NCBI RefSeq assembly: GCF_023634765.1
Contig: NZ_JAMLFX010000001.1
Location: 501,774-565,773 of the forward strand
DNA length: 64,000 nucleotides
DNA from: Pseudomonas sp. AKS31
Lineage (GTDB): Bacteria; Pseudomonadota; Gammaproteobacteria; Pseudomonadales; Pseudomonadaceae
Direction: 5' to 3'
Below are positions 21,601 through 38,567 of this stretch, in pieces (positions within the stretch are counted from its first letter, which is position 1; the number at the start of each line of letters is the position of its first letter). Both the position numbers and the translations under genes were made by a program. Below the pieces are notes generated by a model. That model was not told the DNA's origin and searched no databases. It saw nothing but the letters and a program-made list of their open reading frames with translations.

Positions 21601-22206
21601 ACTCTGGGTCTGTACCTGACCGGTCACCCGATCGACGAATACGAAGGCGAGATCCGCCGTTTTGCCCGTCAACGCATTATCGACCTGAAGCCGGCGCGCG
21701 ATACGCAAACCGTGGCGGGGATGATCATTGCCCTGCGCGTGATGAAGAACAAAAAGGGCGACAAGATGGGCTTCATCACCCTCGACGACCGCTCGGGGCG
21801 GATCGAGGCGTCGCTGTTTGCCGATGCGTTCCATTCCGCGCAGTCGCTGTTGCAGACCGACGCGATGGTGGTGGTTGAGGGGGAGGTCAGCAACGATGAC
21901 TTCTCCGGCGGCCTGCGCCTGCGGGTCAAGCGCGTGATGAGCATGGAAGATGCGCGTACCAACCTCGCCGAGAGCCTGCGCCTGAAGCTGCAAACCCAGG
22001 ACCTGAAAGGCGATCAGCTACGCTGGTTGGGTGAATTGCTCAAACGTCATCGCGGCGCGTGCCCGATCACCATGGAGTACACCAGCCCGGATGCGAAGAC
22101 CTTGCTGCAGTTCGGCGAGACCTGGCGGATTGATCCGGCGGATGCGTTGATTCAAGCCCTGCGTGACCAGTTCGGGCGAGACAACGTCTTCCTCCAATAC
22201 CGTTGA
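18685..22206 (+). CDS. dnaE: DNA polymerase III alpha subunit
   Basis: 1173 aa, full length for the replicative C-family polymerase. The N-terminal PHP domain begins FVHLRLHTEYSLVDGLVRIK. The polymerase active site shows PDFDVDF at about residues 400-406 (catalytic Asp pair) and KFDFLGLRTL near residue 555 (third Asp). HhH and OB domains follow in the C-terminal third (TVAGMIIALRVMKNKKGDK). This is the housekeeping DnaE1 type next to accA, as in E. coli. Confidence 0.98.
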   Translation: MPASFVHLRLHTEYSLVDGLVRIKPLVKALTAMNMPAVAVTDQNNMCSLVKFYKNTMGAGIKPICGADLWLSNKDPDAPLSRLSLLVMNAKGYRNLTELISRGFIEGQRNGMIIVEREWVAEANEGLIMLSAAKEGEIGMAMIGGNPAEAEALAREWMAVFPDRFYLEIQRTNRPNDEEQLHGAVALADKLGAPLVATNDVRFIKQEDFAAHETRVCIGEGRALDDPRRSKNYSDQQYLKSAEEMIELFSDIPDAIENTVEIAKRCNIEVKLGTHFLPNFPIPDGMTIDEYFRKVSFDGLEERLAVLLPKDTTEDYEAKRQVYVDRLNFELDIIIQMGFPGYFLIVMDFIQWAKNNGVPVGPGRGSGAGSLVAYVQKITDLDPLEYDLLFERFLNPERVSMPDFDVDFCMDGRDRVIDYVAEKYGRNAVSQIITFGSMAAKAVVRDVARVQGKSYGLADRLSKMIPFEVGMTLEKAYEQEEILRDFIKVDEEAAEIWEMARKLEGVVRNVGKHAGGVVIAPTKLTDFSPIYCDEAGDGLVTQFDKDDVEAAGLVKFDFLGLRTLTIIDWALKTINRDRAKVNEPPLDIAFIPLDDKPTYTLLQKAETTAVFQLESRGMKELIKKLKPDCLEDLIALVALFRPGPLQSGMVDDFINRKHGRAELAYPHSDYQYEGLKPVLAPTYGIILYQEQVMQIAQVMAGYTLGGADMLRRAMGKKKPEEMAKQRGGFIEGCATNNIDADLAGNIFDLVEKFAGYGFNKSHSAAYGLVSYQTAWLKAHYPAPFMAAVLSADMHNTDKVVTLIEEVRTMKLRLDAPDVNTSEFKFTVNDDGRIVYGLGAIKGVGEGPVEAITEARQEGPFKDLFDFCARVDLKRINKRTLDGLIRSGALDRLGPYFHDEQKAYQANIDRNRAVLLAAMEEAIKAAEQTARTHDSGHADLFGGLFVEEDADVYASHRKAKELTLKERLKGEKDTLGLYLTGHPIDEYEGEIRRFARQRIIDLKPARDTQTVAGMIIALRVMKNKKGDKMGFITLDDRSGRIEASLFADAFHSAQSLLQTDAMVVVEGEVSNDDFSGGLRLRVKRVMSMEDARTNLAESLRLKLQTQDLKGDQLRWLGELLKRHRGACPITMEYTSPDAKTLLQFGETWRIDPADALIQALRDQFGRDNVFLQYR

Positions 22207-22345
22207 CCGGCAAGTGCCATCATTGCGCTTGCCCGCAACCTGAATTTTTAATCTCGACCTCAGCGCGCCTCTCCCTTAAGGTAGGGCGCGAATAGACAAC
22301 CGGCCGGCCCAAGCTCATTTGGGACACGACCCAAGACGGACGCCT

Positions 22346-23293
22346 ATGAACCCGAATTTTCTAGATTTCGAACAGCCGATCGCCGACCTGCAAGCCAAGA
22401 TCGAAGAGTTGCGCTTGGTCGGTAATGACAATTCGCTGAATATCGGCGATGAGATCTCCCGCCTGCAGGACAAGAGCAAAACGCTGACCGAAGACATCTT
22501 CGGCAAGCTGACCAGCTGGCAGATCGCACGCCTGGCGCGTCACCCGAAACGCCCGTACACCCTCGACTACATCGAGCACATCTTCACCGAGTTCGACGAA
22601 CTGCACGGCGACCGTCACTTCTCCGACGACGCGGCCATCGTTGGCGGTATCGCCCGTCTGGAAGACCAGCCGGTGATGATCATTGGCCACCAGAAGGGCC
22701 GTGAAGTGCGCGAGAAAGTGCGCCGCAACTTCGGCATGCCGCGTCCGGAAGGCTACCGCAAGGCTTGCCGCCTGATGGAAATGGCCGAGCGTTTCAAAAT
22801 GCCGATCCTGACCTTCATCGACACCCCGGGCGCCTATCCCGGTATCGACGCTGAAGAGCGCAACCAGAGCGAAGCGATCGCCTGGAACCTGCGCGTGATG
22901 TCGCGCCTGAAAACGCCGATCATCGCCACCGTTATCGGTGAGGGTGGTTCCGGTGGTGCACTGGCCATTGGCGTCTGCGACCAGTTGAACATGCTGCAGT
23001 ACTCGACCTACGCGGTGATCTCGCCGGAAGGTTGCGCTTCGATTCTATGGAAAACCGCCGAAAAAGCGCCGGATGCTGCTGAGGCGATGGGCATCACCGC
23101 CGAGCGCCTGAAAGGCTTGGGCATCGTCGACAAAGTGATCAGCGAGCCTCTGGGCGGCGCCCACCGTGATCCGGCCGCTGCTGCTGCATCGATCCGTACC
23201 GAGCTGAGCTCGCAACTGGCGATGCTGAAGAAGTTCGATAACGAAGCGTTGCTGAAGCGCCGTTATGATCGACTGATGAGCTACGGTCTCTAA
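22346..23293 (+). CDS. accA: acetyl-CoA carboxylase carboxyltransferase alpha subunit
   Basis: 315 aa, partner of AccD in the carboxyltransferase that makes malonyl-CoA. It begins [20 protein letters not shown] and contains [20 protein letters not shown] plus the oxyanion/CoA-binding segments [20 protein letters not shown] and [15 protein letters not shown]. The start follows a region without a strong ribosome site but matches the family N-terminus. It follows dnaE by 139 bp, the conserved order. Confidence 0.97.
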   Translation: MNPNFLDFEQPIADLQAKIEELRLVGNDNSLNIGDEISRLQDKSKTLTEDIFGKLTSWQIARLARHPKRPYTLDYIEHIFTEFDELHGDRHFSDDAAIVGGIARLEDQPVMIIGHQKGREVREKVRRNFGMPRPEGYRKACRLMEMAERFKMPILTFIDTPGAYPGIDAEERNQSEAIAWNLRVMSRLKTPIIATVIGEGGSGGALAIGVCDQLNMLQYSTYAVISPEGCASILWKTAEKAPDAAEAMGITAERLKGLGIVDKVISEPLGGAHRDPAAAAASIRTELSSQLAMLKKFDNEALLKRRYDRLMSYGL

Positions 23294-23307
23294 GTCGAAC
23301 GCAATAC

Positions 23308-23392
23308 CCCTGTAGGAGCTGCCGAAGGCTGCGATCTTTTGACTTTGTTTTTCAAGATCAAAAGATCGCAGCCTTCGGCAGCTCCTACAGGG
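23308..23392. repeat. perfect 35-bp inverted repeat (REP pair) between accA and tilS
   Basis: Two 35-bp arms (23308-23342 and 23358-23392) are exact reverse complements across a 15-bp spacer. The arm holds the CTGTAGGAGCTGCCGAAGGC motif typical of one REP family in fluorescent pseudomonads. The transcript would form a very stable hairpin, which probably also terminates accA. Confidence 0.85.
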
Positions 23393-23415
23393 ATCTTTGA
23401 GAAGCGGCCCTCTCC

Positions 23416-24744
23416 ATGAATGCATCGAAGAGTGATTTGCCTTCACGGCTTCTGCCGCACCTTGAGCCTTGGCGCAACGCCGCTCATTGGCGCGTCGCGT
23501 TCTCCGGTGGTCTCGATTCCACCGTCCTGCTGCATCTGCTTGCCTCTCTGGCAAAAACCGAATCCCTTCCCCCGTTAAGCGCCATCCATATCCATCACGG
23601 CCTTCAGGCTGCGGCTGATGCGTGGCCGCAGCATTGTCAGTCCGTGTGTGATGCGCTGGGGGTGCCGTTGCTGATCGAGCGGGTTACGGTGCAACCGGGT
23701 GCCAGTCTGGAACGGGCGGCGCGGGATGCGCGTTACGCGGTGTTCGGTGCACAGACACTCGCCAATGACGTATTGCTCACTGGTCAGCACCGCGATGATC
23801 AGGCGGAAACGCTGCTGTTCCGGCTGCTGCGTGGAGCGGGAGTGCGCGGATTGTCGGGAATGCCACAGCAAAGGTCAGTGGGGCAGGGCATGTTGATTCG
23901 CCCGTTACTGGATGTCTCTCGAGCCGAGCTGGAAGCCTATGCGCAGGCTCACCAATTGGTCTGGATCGAAGACCCGTCCAATCAGGATCGGCAATTCTCG
24001 CGCAACTACTTGCGCCATCAGGTCATTCCACGGCTGACCGAGCGCTGGCCGCAAGCACAGGCGAGCATGGCCCGCAGCGCCGCGCATCTGCGTGAAGCGC
24101 AGGGGCTGCTCGATGAGTTGGCGCAGATCGATCTGGCCCACGCCGCCACCGCGCATGATTTCGCATGGCTGGGGCTGCCAACGCTGGAATTGGCGCCGCT
24201 GGCTGCGCTGTCTGCCGCCCGACAACGCAACGCCCTCAGTCACTGGCTGGAACCGCTGACCCGCTTGCCCGACACCGACCATTGGTCGGGTTGGGCAAAT
24301 CTGTGTGATGCCGCTCCTGATGCGGCGCCAATCTGGCGTCTGGCCGATGGTGAGCTGCACCGCAGCGCCGGTCGTCTGTGGTGGCTCTGCGGTGACTGGC
24401 TACGCACGCCGATGATCGGCGCCGAGTGGCAGAGCCCGGCGTCAGCGCTACGCTTGGCGAATAACGGACGTGTCATGTTCAGCGGGCAGACTCCCGTCGG
24501 GCCTTTGCGCATTGCCTATCGTCAGGGCGGTGAAGTCATGCAGGTGGCGGATCGCGGTCGCCGTGACCTCAAGCGCCTGCTCAATGAGCGCGCGGTGCCG
24601 GGCTTCGTGCGTGGCAGATTGCCGCTGCTGTTTCGCGGCGATGAATTGCTCGCGGTGGCGAACCTGCCGGGACTTGATGGCCATGGGCAGGACGGCTGGA
24701 AATTGCATTGGCAGCCAACAGACGAAGATCAAGGTTTGAGCTGA
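23416..24744 (+). CDS. tilS: tRNA(Ile)-lysidine synthetase
   Basis: 442 aa. It converts the wobble C34 of the AUA-decoding tRNA-Ile to lysidine. The PP-loop ATP-binding motif FSGGLDSTVLL is at about residues 29-39, and LTGQHRDDQAETLLFRLLRG follows in the N-terminal domain. The C-terminal TilS domains (DRGRRDLKRLLNERAVPGF) are complete. It stands alone, 123 bases after accA across a REP pair. Confidence 0.96.
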   Translation: MNASKSDLPSRLLPHLEPWRNAAHWRVAFSGGLDSTVLLHLLASLAKTESLPPLSAIHIHHGLQAAADAWPQHCQSVCDALGVPLLIERVTVQPGASLERAARDARYAVFGAQTLANDVLLTGQHRDDQAETLLFRLLRGAGVRGLSGMPQQRSVGQGMLIRPLLDVSRAELEAYAQAHQLVWIEDPSNQDRQFSRNYLRHQVIPRLTERWPQAQASMARSAAHLREAQGLLDELAQIDLAHAATAHDFAWLGLPTLELAPLAALSAARQRNALSHWLEPLTRLPDTDHWSGWANLCDAAPDAAPIWRLADGELHRSAGRLWWLCGDWLRTPMIGAEWQSPASALRLANNGRVMFSGQTPVGPLRIAYRQGGEVMQVADRGRRDLKRLLNERAVPGFVRGRLPLLFRGDELLAVANLPGLDGHGQDGWKLHWQPTDEDQGLS

Positions 24745-24997
24745 AAGGAGCATTCCGGTAGACTACGCTCCCTTCTTGATACAACTTCTGTGGATTCGCC
24801 TGAATTGCAGGAGTTGCCGATTACCAAGCAGTCTTTGCTGGGCGATTCCAAAAAATGTGTAGCGAGCAACGTACCGGTGTTTCTTCTGCCGGTCTGTCCC
24901 AACGCGGCGGTTTTTTTGAAAGGTGCACTGTGATTAATGCAGGTGATCGGGGGCTTCGGCCTTCCTTCGCTTTCCCCGGCGGCTCGTACCGCTTTAA

Positions 24998-28948
<3,951 letters not shown>

Positions 28949-29119
28949 GTACAAACGGATGGAAGGACACCGGATTGTGTCGAAAAAGTCGTGACAGCGA
29001 TGGATTTGCCACTAATCTGATGCCTTAACAGCACAAGCCTGGGTCTTCCAGGCTTCGTGCTATCAGATGCTTCAAAGTTTTGGCGTGGCTGTCTTTTTTC
29101 ACTGGATACCTGATATTCG

Positions 29120-29398
29120 ATGCGCAGTCCTTACTGGTTGTTTCTCGTTTTGCTCTTGCTACTGGCCGGTCTGCAGTACCGCCTGTGGGTGGGCAATGGC
29201 AGTCTGGCGCAAGTCGCCGAGCTGAATCAGCAGATAGCTGATCAACACGCCGAGAACGAAGGTTTGCTGGAGCGCAATCGCGTGATGGACGCTGAAGTCA
29301 GCGAGTTGAAAAAGGGCATGGAGACCGTTGAAGAGCGGGCTCGTCACGAACTGGGCATGGTCAAGGACGGCGAAACCCTTTACCAGTTGGCCCAATGA
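29120..29398 (+). CDS. ftsB: cell division protein FtsB
   Basis: 92 aa. A single N-terminal membrane helix (YWLFLVLLLLLAGLQYRLWV) is followed by a periplasmic coiled coil (AELNQQIADQHAENEGLLER). FtsB pairs with FtsL and FtsQ in the divisome. Its length, topology and place between eno and ispD are those of gamma-proteobacterial ftsB. It overlaps ispD by 4 bases. Confidence 0.95.
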   Translation: MRSPYWLFLVLLLLLAGLQYRLWVGNGSLAQVAELNQQIADQHAENEGLLERNRVMDAEVSELKKGMETVEERARHELGMVKDGETLYQLAQ

Positions 29399-30102
29399 TC
29401 AATTCCCTGCCGGCCTTCTGGGCCGTGATTCCTGCCGCGGGCGTCGGTGCCCGAATGGCTGCGGACCGTCCCAAGCAATACCTGCAACTGGGCGGGCGCA
29501 CAATTCTTGAACACAGCCTCGGCTGTTTCCTCGATCACCCAAGCCTCAAGGGCCTGGTGGTCAGTCTTGCTGTTGATGATCCTTATTGGCCGAACCTGGC
29601 CTGCGTCAACGATCCGCGTATTCAGCGGGTTGAAGGCGGGGCCGAGCGTTCCGGCTCGGTGCTCAATGCCTTGCTGCACCTGCATGCGCAGGGTGCCGAT
29701 GATGAAGATTGGGTGCTGGTACACGATGCGGCACGGCCGAATCTGAGTCGCGATGATCTCGATAAGTTGCTTGCTGAACTGGCAGATGATCCGGTCGGCG
29801 GCCTGCTCGCCGTCCCTGCACGCGACACCTTGAAGCGAGTCGACAAGCACGGTCGTGTGCTGGAAACCGTGGATCGCAGCGTGATCTGGCAGGCTTACAC
29901 GCCGCAGATGTTCCGCCTCGGTGCGCTGCATCGGGCGTTGGCGGACAGTCTTGTGGCGGATGCTGTGATTACCGATGAAGCATCTGCGATGGAGTGGGCC
30001 GGTCTCAAGCCGCGTTTGATTGAAGGGCGGGCGGATAACCTCAAGGTCACCCGACCTGAGGATCTGGAATGGTTACGCCAGCGTTGGGCGAATCGCCGCT
30101 GA
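29395..30102 (+). CDS. ispD: 2-C-methyl-D-erythritol 4-phosphate cytidylyltransferase
   Basis: 235 aa, third step of the MEP pathway, transferring CMP from CTP to MEP. The nucleotide-binding motif PAAGVGARMAADRPKQYL is at residues 13-30, VHDAARPNLSRDDLDKLL near 110, and TDEASAMEWAG in the C-terminal third. It overlaps ftsB by 4 bases. Confidence 0.97.
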   Translation: MINSLPAFWAVIPAAGVGARMAADRPKQYLQLGGRTILEHSLGCFLDHPSLKGLVVSLAVDDPYWPNLACVNDPRIQRVEGGAERSGSVLNALLHLHAQGADDEDWVLVHDAARPNLSRDDLDKLLAELADDPVGGLLAVPARDTLKRVDKHGRVLETVDRSVIWQAYTPQMFRLGALHRALADSLVADAVITDEASAMEWAGLKPRLIEGRADNLKVTRPEDLEWLRQRWANRR

Positions 30103-30124
30103 GTGCTGTGGTGCTGGTCAGATT

Positions 30125-30223
30125 GCCTTCGCGAGCAGGCTCGCTCCCACCTTTGAATTACGCCGAACACGAATTTTGTATCCACTGAAGATCCCCTGTG
30201 GGAGCGAGCCTGCTCGCGAAGGC
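30125..30223. repeat. paired REP elements after ispD
   Basis: Two 26-bp arms (30125-30150 and 30198-30223) are exact inverted copies containing GTGGGAGCGAGCCTGCTCGC. The same element recurs twice inside the tail locus. It separates the convergent ispD and LysR genes and is likely non-coding. Confidence 0.85.
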
Positions 30224-30242
30224 GGCCGCACAGACAACACAC

Positions 30243-32368
<2,126 letters not shown>

Positions 32369-32369
32369 A

Positions 32370-32456
32370 AGCAGCGCCAAGCTAAAAGCTTCAAGCTGCA
32401 AGTAAGGGTGTCTCTGCCTTGTCTTGAAGCTCGAAGCTTGCCGCTTGTAGCTGGGA
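32370..32456. repeat. imperfect inverted repeat between frmA and fghA
   Basis: The 95-bp gap contains AGCTTCAAGCTGCAAG followed about 30 bp later by CTTGAAGCTCGAAGCTTGCCG and TTGTAGCT. These AGCTT/AAGCT-rich arms form an imperfect inverted repeat resembling another REP family of P. fluorescens. Non-coding; it may adjust the mRNA ratio of the two genes. Confidence 0.6.
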
Positions 32457-32463
32457 GAATCCC

Positions 32464-33309
32464 ATGAGTCTGGAAAACATCTCCTGTCAGAAGAGTTTCG
32501 GCGGTTGGCACAAGCGCTATCGCCATCGCTCCGATGTGCTCGGTTGCGACATGGTGTTTGCCGTGTACCTGCCGCCGCAGGCGGAGCAGGGCGGCAAGCT
32601 GCCGGTGCTGTACTGGTTGTCCGGCCTGACCTGCACCGATGAGAACTTCATGCAAAAGGCTGGCGCGATGCGCATGGCCGCCGAACTGGGTTTGATCATC
32701 GTTGCGCCGGACACCAGCCCGCGCGGGCCGGATGTGCCGGATGATCCGGATGGCGCGTGGGATTTCGGCCTCGGTGCCGGGTTTTATCTGAACGCCACTC
32801 AGGAGCCTTGGTCGCGGCACTATCGGATGCATGACTATGTCGTGCAGGAATTGCCTGCACTGGTTGAAGCGCATTTCCCGGCATCGGACAAACGCAGCAT
32901 CAGCGGTCACTCCATGGGCGGTCACGGTGCGTTGGTCTGTGCGTTGCGCAATCCTGGGCGTTATCAATCGGTGTCGGCCTTTTCGCCGATCAACAATCCG
33001 ATCGATTGCCCGTGGGGGCAGAAAGCATTTTCGCGTTATCTGGGCGAAGACCGTTCGAAGTGGAAGGAGTGGGATGCCTGCGCACTGATTGCCGAGGCGG
33101 ACGAAAAACTGCCGCTGCTGGTCGATCAAGGGGATCGCGATGATTTTCTCGCCACCCAGCTCAAACCTGAAGCCCTGCAACAAGCGGCAAAACAAGCGGG
33201 CCATCCGCTGACGTTGCGCCTGCAACCGGGCTACGACCACAGCTATTTCTTCATCTCAAGCTTTATAGACGACCACTTGCAGCATCACGCACGCGCTCTG
33301 CGCGGTTAA
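32464..33309 (+). CDS. fghA: S-formylglutathione hydrolase
   Basis: 281 aa alpha/beta hydrolase (esterase D family) releasing formate and glutathione. The nucleophile elbow is [12 protein letters not shown] (Ser in GHSMGG), with the Asp and His of the triad expected in [10 protein letters not shown] and [10 protein letters not shown]. It begins [19 protein letters not shown] after GGGAG. It follows frmA, giving a two-step detoxification unit. Confidence 0.97.
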   Translation: MSLENISCQKSFGGWHKRYRHRSDVLGCDMVFAVYLPPQAEQGGKLPVLYWLSGLTCTDENFMQKAGAMRMAAELGLIIVAPDTSPRGPDVPDDPDGAWDFGLGAGFYLNATQEPWSRHYRMHDYVVQELPALVEAHFPASDKRSISGHSMGGHGALVCALRNPGRYQSVSAFSPINNPIDCPWGQKAFSRYLGEDRSKWKEWDACALIAEADEKLPLLVDQGDRDDFLATQLKPEALQQAAKQAGHPLTLRLQPGYDHSYFFISSFIDDHLQHHARALRG

Positions 33310-33322
33310 TGCAGGTAGAATC

Positions 33323-33352
33323 ACGCCCTGACAAAAATCGGGGCGTTTTTTT
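33323..33352 (+). terminator. intrinsic terminator abutting the ispF start
   Basis: ACGCCC and GGGCGT arms (33323-33328 and 33341-33346) close a 12-nt loop and are followed by T7. The tract ends directly at the ispF ATG, so the leader of ispF would contain the terminator if transcription came through fghA. Confidence 0.6.
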
Positions 33353-33826
33353 ATGCGTATTGGCCACGGCTATGATGTGCACCGTTTCGCTGAAGGCGAT
33401 TTCATTACTCTGGGCGGCGTGCGCATCGCACACAGCTTCGGGCTGCTCGCTCATTCCGACGGTGACGTCCTGCTGCACGCCTTGAGCGATGCCTTGCTCG
33501 GCGCCGCTGCGCTGGGTGATATCGGCAAACATTTCCCGGACACCGACCCGCAATTCAAGGGCGCCGACAGCCGTGTGCTGCTGCGTCATGTGGTCGCGCT
33601 GATCCACGCCAAAGGCTGGAAAGTCGGTAACGTCGATAACACCATCGTCGCCCAGGCGCCAAAAATGGCGCCGCATATCGAATCGATGCGCGCGCTGATC
33701 GCGGCGGATCTTCAAGTTGAGTTGGATCAAGTGAACGTGAAAGCTACCACCACCGAAAAGCTTGGCTTTGTCGGTCGCGAAGAAGGCATCGCCGTGCACT
33801 CCGTTGCCTTGTTGCTGCGCGCATGA
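33353..33826 (+). CDS. ispF: 2-C-methyl-D-erythritol 2,4-cyclodiphosphate synthase
   Basis: 157 aa trimeric zinc enzyme of the MEP pathway. The metal ligands are in GHGYDVHRF at residues 4-12 and [20 protein letters not shown]. The C-terminal [20 protein letters not shown] is typical. The ATG lies just after a terminator tail, with no obvious ribosome site; a family-wide N-terminus starting [12 protein letters not shown] supports it. It overlaps truD by 4 bases. Confidence 0.96.
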   Translation: MRIGHGYDVHRFAEGDFITLGGVRIAHSFGLLAHSDGDVLLHALSDALLGAAALGDIGKHFPDTDPQFKGADSRVLLRHVVALIHAKGWKVGNVDNTIVAQAPKMAPHIESMRALIAADLQVELDQVNVKATTTEKLGFVGREEGIAVHSVALLLRA

Positions 33827-34868
33827 ATGAACTGCAATTGCTCGGCCCGCGGGCCTATGGCGAACCCCTCGGCACCGCAGTACTGAAAGCTATCGCTGAA
33901 GACTTTCAGGTCGATGAAGTCCTCGATATCCCGTTCAGCGGCGATGGCGAACATCTGTGGATCTGGGTGGAAAAACGCGGCCTGAACACTGAAGAAGCCG
34001 CGCGGCGTATCGCCAAGGCTGCCGGCGTGCCGTTGCGCACCGTCAGCTATGCCGGCCTCAAGGATCGCCAGGCGCTGACCCGCCAGTGGTTCAGTGTGCA
34101 ATTGCCGGGCAAGGCCGATCCGGATCTGTCGGCGGCGGAAAACGACACGCTGAAGATCCTCAAGACCACTCGCCACAAACGCAAACTGCAACGCGGAGCG
34201 CATTCGGCCAACGGTTTCACGCTGCGCCTGACTCAGTTCGATGGCGATAAGGCGGCGATTGAACAACGTCTGCAGTTGATCGCCAAACAAGGTATCCCCA
34301 ACTATTTCGGCGCCCAGCGATTCGGCCACGACGGCGGCAACGTTGTCGATGCCCGTTCGTGGGCGGCGCGCAAGGCTTTGCCGGAGCAGCGCAACGTGCG
34401 TTCGCGTCTGCTCTCGACCGCGCGCAGTTTCCTTTTCAACAAGGTGCTGGCGGCACGGGTTGCCGATGGCACCTGGAACACCGCGCTGGTTGGTGATCTG
34501 CTGGCGTTCACCGACAGCCGCAGTTTTTTCCCGGCAGGTGAAGCTGAGTGCAGTGACCCGCGTCTGGCGATTCTCGATCTGCATCCGACTGGCCCGCAGT
34601 GGGGTGAAGGTGACTCGCCCACCACTGGTGCAGTCCATGAACTGGAGCAGGAGATCGCCGCCCGCGAAGCGGATCTGCGCGACTGGTTGATCCACGCCGG
34701 CATGAGCCACGAACGTCGCATCCTGCGGCTGCCCATTGGCGGGTTGACGTGGCATTATCCCCAACCTGACATTCTGCAACTGGAATTCGTCCTCCCGGCC
34801 GGATGCTTCGCCACCGTATTGGTGCGCGAACTCGTTGATCTGGTGCCGGTGGGGCAGACGGACAGCCC

Positions 34869-34881
<13 letters not shown>
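33823..34881 (+). CDS. truD: tRNA pseudouridine(13) synthase
   Basis: 352 aa. The catalytic segment [17 protein letters not shown], with the Asp near residue 80, is diagnostic; [17 protein letters not shown] is the second TruD motif, and the inserted TRUD domain lies between. It modifies U13 of tRNA-Glu. It starts inside ispF and its end overlaps surE by 13 bases. Confidence 0.96.
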
Positions 34882-36295
<1,414 letters not shown>

Positions 36296-36506
36296 GCATT
36301 TGTTTGCGTGCGCTGAATTCCTTTCGTTCGCCTGTGTCTTACCTCGGCAGCGATGGTTTAAACGCAGCAGATTGCAACTTGCAAACGTGTGCGCGAAGCG
36401 ATTTCGCTTCATTGAAGGTAAAGCCGATTCGGCCCGTTATACTGGCGACACCTTATGCCGAAATCCGGCATTCCACATTTTTCAGCCACCACAAAGGGAG
36501 CGGCGG

Positions 36507-37376
36507 GTGAGTCTCACAGTCATTGCGCAGCGTATGGGTAACACGAGCTTTCAGCGCCTGGTGACTGGCCTTGTCTTGAGCACCTTGCTGGTCGGTTGCT
36601 CCAGCACCAAATCGAGCAATGTGCGGGTGGTCGACCGCAACAACGCGGTGGCCCAGCGTCCTACGGTGACGACCGGGCAGTATGTAGTCCGTCCGGGCGA
36701 TACGATGTTTTCGATCGCGTTTCGCTACGGCTGGGACTACAAAGCCCTCGCGGCCCGGAACAATATTCCTACGCCGTATACGATCCATCCGGGTCAGACA
36801 ATTCGCTTTGATGGTCGTACCGGTTCAACGCCGACAGCGGTTGTGAGCAACAGCAGTTCTGCACCTTCCTCGTCGAGCAAAACCACGGTAATCCGGCGCC
36901 AGGCAAATGGCACGACAACCACTACAACCACCGGTTCTACGGGGGCTGTACCGTCCGTCGCCAACAAGCAAGCACCCGCGCCGCTGCCTCCGGCAGGCCC
37001 GGCCCCGACCGGCTGGGGATGGCCATCTAATGGCATTCTGATTGGAAAATTCTCTTCAAACGGTAGTTTGAATAAAGGAATTGATATCGCCGGAGATTTG
37101 GGACAGCCTGTTTTAGCTGCGTCTGATGGGACGGTGGTATACGCCGGGAGTGGCTTAAGGGGCTACGGCGAATTAGTCATCATCAAACACAGCGAAACCT
37201 ACGTCAGTGCCTACGGACATAACCGCAGGCTGTTGGTTCGGGAGGGGCAGCAGGTCAAGGTCGGACAGACAATTGCCGAAATGGGGTCAACGGGTACAGA
37301 CCGGGTGAAACTGCATTTTGAGATTCGCCGCCAAGGTAAACCTGTAGATCCGCTGCAGTTCCTGCCAAGACGTTGA
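36507..37376 (+). CDS. nlpD: NlpD-like lipoprotein with LysM and degenerate LytM domains
   Basis: 289 aa from GTG 36507, preceded by AGGGAG; the lipobox LVGC puts the lipidated Cys about 30 residues in. A LysM peptidoglycan-binding domain (QYVVRPGDTMFSIAFRYGWD) precedes a Ser/Thr-rich linker and an M23/LytM domain. That domain lacks the usual catalytic ligands: NKGIDIAG replaces HxGxD and KLHFEI has only one His of HxH. NlpD homologues with this loss activate the amidase AmiC at division. The rpoS promoter normally lies inside this gene. Confidence 0.93.
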   Translation: MSLTVIAQRMGNTSFQRLVTGLVLSTLLVGCSSTKSSNVRVVDRNNAVAQRPTVTTGQYVVRPGDTMFSIAFRYGWDYKALAARNNIPTPYTIHPGQTIRFDGRTGSTPTAVVSNSSSAPSSSSKTTVIRRQANGTTTTTTTGSTGAVPSVANKQAPAPLPPAGPAPTGWGWPSNGILIGKFSSNGSLNKGIDIAGDLGQPVLAASDGTVVYAGSGLRGYGELVIIKHSETYVSAYGHNRRLLVREGQQVKVGQTIAEMGSTGTDRVKLHFEIRRQGKPVDPLQFLPRR

Positions 37377-37482
37377 TTTGTAGGCCAGCCTGTTCCGTCG
37401 CGTAGAGGGGACAGGCTCCAGCGCTGCCAAGGATAAAGGCGTCGCTTGAGCTTGGGGTCGAACTCACCAAAGGACTATAACA

Positions 37483-38490
37483 ATGGCTCTCAGTAAAGAA
37501 GTGCCGGAGTTTGACATCGACGATGAGGTTCTCCTTATGGAGGCCGGCATCGAGTCGGATTCGATGTCGAATGATGAAGGGGCTGCTCCACCTTCCGTTC
37601 GTTCCAAATCCAAACACTCCGCTTCACTTAAACAACATAAGTACATCGACTACACGCGTGCACTTGATGCCACGCAGTTGTATCTCAACGAAATCGGCTT
37701 TTCCCCATTGCTCTCCCCGGAGGAAGAAGTTCATTTTGCGCGCTTGTCGCAAAGTGGCGATCCGGCCGGGCGCAAGCGCATGATTGAAAGTAACCTGCGG
37801 CTGGTGGTCAAAATCGCCCGACGTTACGTCAATCGGGGGCTGTCGCTGCTGGATCTGATCGAAGAGGGCAACCTCGGGCTGATCCGGGCGGTGGAAAAGT
37901 TTGATCCCGAGCGCGGCTTCCGCTTCTCGACCTACGCGACCTGGTGGATTCGTCAGACCATCGAGCGCGCGATCATGAACCAGACCCGGACCATCCGGTT
38001 GCCGATTCATGTGGTCAAGGAGCTCAACGTGTACCTGCGGGCTGCACGGGAGCTGACGCAAAAGCTCGACCACGAACCTTCACCCGAAGAAATCGCCAAT
38101 CTGCTGGAAAAACCGGTGGGCGAGGTCAAGCGCATGCTCGGCCTGAACGAGCGGGTTTCTTCGGTCGACGTCTCGCTGGGTCCGGATTCGGATAAAACCC
38201 TGCTGGACACTCTTACCGATGATCGTCCGACCGATCCTTGTGAACTGCTACAGGACGATGACCTGTCGCAGAGCATTGATCAATGGCTGTCGGAGCTGAC
38301 TGACAAGCAACGCGAAGTGGTCGTACGCCGCTTCGGCCTGCGCGGTCACGAGAGCAGCACGCTGGAAGATGTAGGCCTGGAGATCGGCCTGACCCGTGAA
38401 CGGGTCCGACAAATCCAGGTAGAAGGCCTCAAGCGCCTGCGTGAAATCCTTGAAAAGAATGGCCTGTCGAGCGAGTCGCTGTTCCAATAA
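37483..38490 (+). CDS. rpoS: RNA polymerase sigma factor RpoS
   Basis: 335 aa stationary-phase and general stress sigma factor. Region 1.2 begins around [20 protein letters not shown]; region 2 contains [20 protein letters not shown] and [17 protein letters not shown] (the -10 recognition helix); region 4 ends with [20 protein letters not shown], the -35 recognition helix. GGACTATAACA precedes the ATG. The order nlpD-rpoS is conserved. Confidence 0.98.
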   Translation: MALSKEVPEFDIDDEVLLMEAGIESDSMSNDEGAAPPSVRSKSKHSASLKQHKYIDYTRALDATQLYLNEIGFSPLLSPEEEVHFARLSQSGDPAGRKRMIESNLRLVVKIARRYVNRGLSLLDLIEEGNLGLIRAVEKFDPERGFRFSTYATWWIRQTIERAIMNQTRTIRLPIHVVKELNVYLRAARELTQKLDHEPSPEEIANLLEKPVGEVKRMLGLNERVSSVDVSLGPDSDKTLLDTLTDDRPTDPCELLQDDDLSQSIDQWLSELTDKQREVVVRRFGLRGHESSTLEDVGLEIGLTRERVRQIQVEGLKRLREILEKNGLSSESLFQ

Positions 38491-38510
38491 GCGTCCCATA
38501 CGCCTGCCCG

Positions 38511-38541
38511 CAAAAAGCCCCGACTGGTTCGGGGCTTTTTG
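38511..38541 (+). terminator. intrinsic terminator after rpoS
   Basis: A 13-bp stem (CAAAAAGCCCCGA / TCGGGGCTTTTTG) with a 5-nt loop and a T5 run lies 20 bases after the rpoS stop. It insulates rsmZ from rpoS read-through. Confidence 0.9.
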
Positions 38542-38567
38542 TTGCCTGCTCAAGTAGCGAATGTGAT

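Noticed and set aside
36507..37376. NlpD as an active M23 endopeptidase
   Set aside because: The His-x-Gly-x-x-x-Asp and His-x-His ligands are not complete (GIDIAG, KLHFEI), which fits a non-catalytic amidase activator.
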